NCBI GenBank assembly: GCA_017829075.1
Contig: JAGAJA010000062.1
Coordinates: 1-36,463 of the forward strand
Length of the DNA stretch: 36,463 bases
Source: Oscillospiraceae bacterium
Lineage (GTDB): Bacteria; Bacillota_A; Clostridia; Oscillospirales; Ruminococcaceae
Direction: 5' to 3'
How positions within the stretch are numbered: position 1 is the first letter of the stretch; every line of letters begins with the position of its first letter. The translations under genes were made by a program, and so were the position numbers. The notes under the pieces are model-generated. The model saw only the letters and a list, made by a program, of their open reading frames with translations. It was not told the origin of the DNA and searched no databases. This document shows, one piece after another, positions 33,295 to 36,463 of this stretch.

Positions 33295-34499
33295 TACACC
33301 TTGACTACCTTTGCCCGGAGAACCACGCAGCCGTGGGGCGGAACGGTAGTGACAAAGCGCTCGGTGAACATGCCAAGCTCCTCGTGCTTCCAGCAGTCGT
33401 AAACCGAAAGTCCGCGTCCGGAGGCGGCGGGAATACCGATATCCCAGAACTGAAGGCTCATCTCTCCGTCACGGTCGCCAAAGTTGAACATTCCGATAGC
33501 GTAATCGCCGTTTGCAAGGGGCTTCACCAGAGAGAACACGTTGTCCGGGTTGTTCCACTGCTTGATGCAGTAAGGGCCGCGGCATTCGATATCCTGATTG
33601 ATGGCGATAACGTCCTTGTTGGTGAGTATCTCTTTTGTCGCGGGGGTCATATTCCGGATATCGCAGCCTATCATCAGCGGTGAATTCATGATAGCCCACA
33701 GGCTGAAATGGGTGCGGTATTCCTCATCGGTGCAGCCGCCCAGCTTCGGCATTGCCTCGCCGCTGTCGGCGATGACGTTCACGCCGCCCTCTGCGGAGTT
33801 TATCCACTCGTTGTTGCTGCCGCCGTGCATTCCTACCACCAGCATATCAATGTCGTTGTGGCAGAAGTTGCCGCCGTAGCACTCGTTTCCTATCTGGGAC
33901 AGGGCGAGCCGCTTTATAGACTCCCAGTTGTCCTGAATATCTCCGGTGGAGCGGAACAGGTGCGCCCCGGACTCCCTTATCCATTTGTATACGTTGTCGT
34001 TGCCCCAGTTGCAGGCGGAGAACATGATATCTCTGCCGCAGTTGCGCAGCGCTGTGCTCATTCTCTTGTAGAGTATCTCGCCGGGGATATGATCCGGCTT
34101 GTAGCAGTAGTCGTACTTAAGGTAGTCAACCCCCCATTCCGCGAAGGTCTCCGCGTCGTCGAACTCATGCTCGAAGCTGCCGGGGTGTCCGCCACAGGTG
34201 TGTGTTCCTGCGCAGGAGTACATACCGAATTTCAGACCCTTGCTGTGAACATAGTCCGCAACCGGCTTTATTCCCTCCGGGAACTTCCAGTGGTCGGGAA
34301 CAAGCTTTCCGTTCTTGTCGCGCTGCTTCTCACTCCAGCAGTCGTCGATCACTATGTACTCATAGCCCGCGTCCTTAAGACCCTCGTTTACCATTGCGTC
34401 CGCCGCGCCCCGGATAAGCTGGTCGTTTATCTCCCATGTGAATGTGTTCCATGAGTTCCAGCCCATAGGCGGGGTCAGCCCTAAGAATTTGTTTTCCAT
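33294..34499 (-). CDS. GH27 alpha-galactosidase
   Basis: A 401-residue clan GH-D enzyme that removes alpha-1,6-galactose from galactomannan oligosaccharides, melibiose or raffinose-type sugars. The N-terminus LGLTPPMGWNSWNTF is diagnostic; the nucleophile is D130 in YLKYDYCY and the acid/base D187 in FRSTGDIQDNW. VIDDCW and MYSCAGTHTCGGHPGSFEHE are typical substrate-site loops. A C-terminal beta-sandwich follows the barrel. There is no signal peptide, so it is cytoplasmic, complementing the surface mannanase downstream. It is the first gene of the operon, with a GAGGAGAAC-type ribosome site and promoter 34589-34617. Confidence 0.95.
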   Translation of the reverse strand: MENKFLGLTPPMGWNSWNTFTWEINDQLIRGAADAMVNEGLKDAGYEYIVIDDCWSEKQRDKNGKLVPDHWKFPEGIKPVADYVHSKGLKFGMYSCAGTHTCGGHPGSFEHEFDDAETFAEWGVDYLKYDYCYKPDHIPGEILYKRMSTALRNCGRDIMFSACNWGNDNVYKWIRESGAHLFRSTGDIQDNWESIKRLALSQIGNECYGGNFCHNDIDMLVVGMHGGSNNEWINSAEGGVNVIADSGEAMPKLGGCTDEEYRTHFSLWAIMNSPLMIGCDIRNMTPATKEILTNKDVIAINQDIECRGPYCIKQWNNPDNVFSLVKPLANGDYAIGMFNFGDRDGEMSLQFWDIGIPAASGRGLSVYDCWKHEELGMFTERFVTTVPPHGCVVLRAKVVKV

Positions 34500-34538
34500 A
34501 CTGTTCTCCTCAGAATGTATTAGGTTAGTTTTCTGTTG

Positions 34539-34568
34539 TTAGCTAAATTAGCTTTGTACCTTAGCTAA
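34539..34568. promoter_or_regulatory. Twin TTAGCTAA operator in the galactomannan operon leader
   Basis: Two perfect 8-bp palindromes TTAGCTAA (34539-34546 and 34561-34568), centres 22 bp apart or about two helical turns, with a partial third copy (TTAGCTTT, 34548-34555) between them. They lie just downstream of the predicted transcription start, where a bound repressor would block elongation. The motif was not noticed elsewhere in the window. The binding protein is unknown. Confidence 0.5.
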
Positions 34569-34588
34569 ACCTGAGTAATTTCACTGTA

Positions 34589-34617
34589 ATTATAGCATAG
34601 CCGCCGGAAAAATTCAA
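34589..34617 (-). promoter_or_regulatory. Sigma-A promoter of the GH27-zinc ribbon-GH26 operon
   Basis: On the minus strand: TTGAAT (34612-34617), 17-nt spacer, TATAAT (34589-34594), 90 nt upstream of the GH27 start. Confidence 0.8.
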
Positions 34618-34699
34618 CCGTTTAAAGTAAATTTTTGTGCTGAATTTCTCTGCTCCAAACAAGAAAAATAAGTTCGTTCCGCAAGGGGTAAAAAAACAG

Positions 34700-34728
34700 T
34701 TGCCAACCCTCTGGATTTATGCTATAAT
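34700..34728 (+). promoter_or_regulatory. Sigma-A promoter for the DUF1015 gene
   Basis: TTGCCA (34700-34705), 17-nt spacer, TATAAT (34723-34728), about 50 nt before the ATG at 34779. Confidence 0.8.
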
Positions 34729-34778
34729 AATATAGAAAAAAACCGCCCTGTGCGGACATATAGAAAGGACATACAGCA

Positions 34779-36032
34779 ATGACAGCATTTACATCAGCGG
34801 ATATACTCCTCCCGAAGCTTGACAGCGAGGGCATGACAAAGTGGTCGGTGGTTGCCTGCGACCAGTACACCAGCGAGCCGGAATACTGGGCTAAGACCGC
34901 GGAGATCGCCGGAAAATCCCCCTCGGCGCTCAACCTCATTCTTCCGGAGGTGTACCTTGAGGACGGAAGCGCGGAGCAGCGTATCGCGAAGATCAACCAG
35001 ACCATGCAGGAGTACCTTGACAAGGGACTTTTTGAGGAGCATAAGTCCGCGCTGGTACTGACCCGGCGCACTCAGGCGGACGGAAAGGTAAGAACAGGGC
35101 TTGTCGGCGCGATAGACCTTGAACAGTACGACTACAACAAGGGCAGCAAGTCGCAGGTGCGCGCCACCGAAGCCACTGTTGCCTCCAGAATTCCTCCCCG
35201 TGTGAAGATACGCCGTGACGCGGCTCTGGAACTGCCTCATATTATGATACTCATTGACGATGTGAAGCGCACCGTTATTGAGCCGCTTGAAGCAAAGCGC
35301 GATACTCTGAAAAAGCTGTACGACTTCGATCTGATGCAGAACGGCGGACATCTTGAGGGCTGGCTTGTGGACGGAGCGGCTGCGCAGGAGGTGTTCGCTG
35401 CGCTGGACAAGCTTGCAGACAAGGAGGACTTCAACCGCCGCTATGGGCTGTCCGGTGAGGAAGTGCTGCTTTACGCGATGGGCGACGGAAATCACTCCCT
35501 TGCCACCGCAAAGGAATGCTACGAGCAGAAGAAGCGCGCCGGCGCGCCGGAAACCGCGCTTGCCCGGTATGCTCTTGCGGAGGTAGTGAACCTCCACAGC
35601 GAAGCGCTGGAATTTGAAGCTATCCACAGAGTTATCACCGAGACCGACACCGCGAAGCTCATGTCGGATATGACCGCAGAGCTGGGGCTTACTGAGGGCG
35701 CTGAGGGGCAGTCGTTCACAGTGCTGCAAAGCGGCGAAAGAAAGCAGTATTCCGTTTCAAATCCCACAGCGAACCTCACAGTAGGCAGCTTGCAGATATT
35801 CCTTGACAAGTGGTTGGCTGAGAACTCCGGAAAGATCGACTATATTCACGGCGAGGAGGTCGTAGAGAACCTTTCCTCCGCGAAGAACAGCATAGGATTC
35901 CTGCTCCCGTCTATGACTAAGGCAGAGCTTTTCCCGACAGTCATCAAGGACGGCGCGCTTCCCAGAAAGACTTTCTCAATGGGACACGCCCACGACAAGC
36001 GTTTCTATTGCGAGGCAAGGAAGATCAAGTAA
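34779..36032 (+). CDS. DUF1015 domain-containing protein
   Basis: A 417-residue protein matching DUF1015 (PF06245) over its full length: an N-terminal ADILLPKLDSEGMTKWSVVACDQYTSEPEYW stretch, a central LYAMGDGNHSLATAKECYE motif with the conserved G-D-G-N-H-S, and a C-terminal ATG of family-typical LLPSMTKAELFPTVIKDGALPRKTFSMGHA. In other genomes the family is often found near serine biosynthesis genes, but its reaction is unknown. It has an AAAGGA site and its own promoter. It is predicted cytoplasmic. The stop is followed 12 nt later by repeat copy 3, so the first hairpins of that element are the only visible candidates for its terminator. Confidence 0.85.
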   Translation: MTAFTSADILLPKLDSEGMTKWSVVACDQYTSEPEYWAKTAEIAGKSPSALNLILPEVYLEDGSAEQRIAKINQTMQEYLDKGLFEEHKSALVLTRRTQADGKVRTGLVGAIDLEQYDYNKGSKSQVRATEATVASRIPPRVKIRRDAALELPHIMILIDDVKRTVIEPLEAKRDTLKKLYDFDLMQNGGHLEGWLVDGAAAQEVFAALDKLADKEDFNRRYGLSGEEVLLYAMGDGNHSLATAKECYEQKKRAGAPETALARYALAEVVNLHSEALEFEAIHRVITETDTAKLMSDMTAELGLTEGAEGQSFTVLQSGERKQYSVSNPTANLTVGSLQIFLDKWLAENSGKIDYIHGEEVVENLSSAKNSIGFLLPSMTKAELFPTVIKDGALPRKTFSMGHAHDKRFYCEARKIK

Positions 36033-36044
36033 GGTGGTTTATTG

Positions 36045-36463
36045 GTAAATTGGAATTTGTCGGCGGGTACGCCCGCCGGCGACTTCCGCGCGAAGCGCGG
36101 AAAAATGCTTTTCGCTTCCTTTTGGCACAAAAGGAAGTAGGGTGTGGGGCAAAGCCCCACCACTTGCGCGATAGCGCGCTACTCGGCGCGGCAGCGCCGC
36201 TATACGCGTAAAAGGCGCTAAAGGGGCGCGGGGGAAAACAAGAGTTTTCCCCCGGTCTGTGGCTGACTGCGGCAGCCACAGACAACTACTTTGCCGCGCG
36301 TTATCGGTGTGGTATTGATACTATTCCGGTCATATTTTCCCTACGAAATTACAACTTGACAAAACTTTTCACGGGAATATGTCAATGCCTGCTCCGCAGT
36401 CATTGACAGGGGGAAAACTCTTGTTTTCCCCCTGTGACCCCTTTAGCGCTTCTGACGCGTTTA
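36045..36463 (+). repeat. Multi-hairpin repeat element, copy 3 (cut by window end)
   Basis: Starts with the same terminal repeat GTAAATTGGAATTTGTCGG (36045-36063). Hairpins follow in the order GGCGGG/CCCGCC-type, TTCCGCGC/GCGCGGAA, CTTCCTTTTG/CAAAAGGAAG, GTGGGGC/GCCCCAC, CGGGGGAAAAC/GTTTTCCCCCG, GTCTGTGGCTG/CAGCCACAGAC (about 36257-36283), a 97-nt core (36284-36380), GTCAATG...CATTGAC (36381-36407) and GGGGGAAAAC/GTTTTCCCCC. The arm next to the GTCTGTGG hairpin is of the type that lies on the opposite side in copy 2. The core is only about 60% identical to that of copies 1 and 2, apart from a conserved GCCGCGCGTT stretch. Confidence 0.85.

Noticed and set aside
1..36463. CRISPR array, prophage or defence island
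   Set aside because: The only repeats are the three palindromic element types described; there are no regularly spaced repeats, cas genes, phage genes, integrases or nuclease systems.

Overview
The window reads as a chromosomal segment of a Gram-positive, spore-forming, plant-fibre-degrading gut Clostridium-group bacterium, most like Ruminococcus (Oscillospiraceae). This is inferred from gene content: SpoIIE, the GlgC/GlgD pair, a cellobiose phosphorylase very close to the clostridial enzyme, a GH26 mannanase lipoprotein, and strong AGGAGG-type ribosome sites. No rRNA, tRNA, CRISPR array, prophage or integrase was found.

Layout. (1) 1-358: the end of a large multi-hairpin repeat. (2) 422-2066, minus: a DUF711/PFL-like protein and its ACT-domain partner. 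(3) 2274-10481, plus: one tightly packed housekeeping operon (PHP phosphatase, Lrp-type regulator, aminotransferase, ispE, Asp23/Gls24 protein, fakA-like kinase, recG, rsmE), with start/stop overlaps at most junctions. (4) 10628-11951, plus: a small anchored acidic protein and a lipoprotein, ending in two near-identical terminators around a 130-bp palindromic element. (5) 12188-16795: an APH-fold kinase, then a visibly more AT-rich block with a GH88 unsaturated glucuronyl hydrolase, a DUF2264 protein and a third gene that is broken by a 162-bp MITE-like element. (6) 16943-21388, minus: glycogen synthesis operon glgB-glgC-glgD. (7) 21677-23950, minus: spoIIE. (8) 24298-26070, plus: TPR-like protein, dCMP deaminase, rsmA. 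(9) 26110-26660: the only complete copy of the multi-hairpin repeat. (10) 26657-34499, minus: orphan response regulator, cellobiose phosphorylase, NSS-family transporter, and a galactomannan operon (GH27 alpha-galactosidase, small zinc-ribbon protein, GH26 mannanase lipoprotein). (11) 34779-36032, plus: DUF1015 protein, followed at once by a third copy of the repeat (36045 to the window end).

How the genes fit together. The surface mannanase would cut mannan outside the cell and the cytoplasmic alpha-galactosidase would strip imported galacto-manno-oligosaccharides. Cellobiose phosphorylase yields glucose-1-phosphate, the substrate GlgC/GlgD activates for glycogen storage. The GH88 block points to uronic-acid-containing glycans.

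The most unusual feature is the ~550-bp repeat. It has 19-bp terminal inverted repeats, a ladder of perfect hairpins mirrored around a ~96-bp core, and no credible protein. Three copies lie at 3' ends of genes within 36 kb. One supplies the stop codon of the adjacent response regulator. The copies carry two diverged core types and show exchanged arms. I do not recognise it as a described family.
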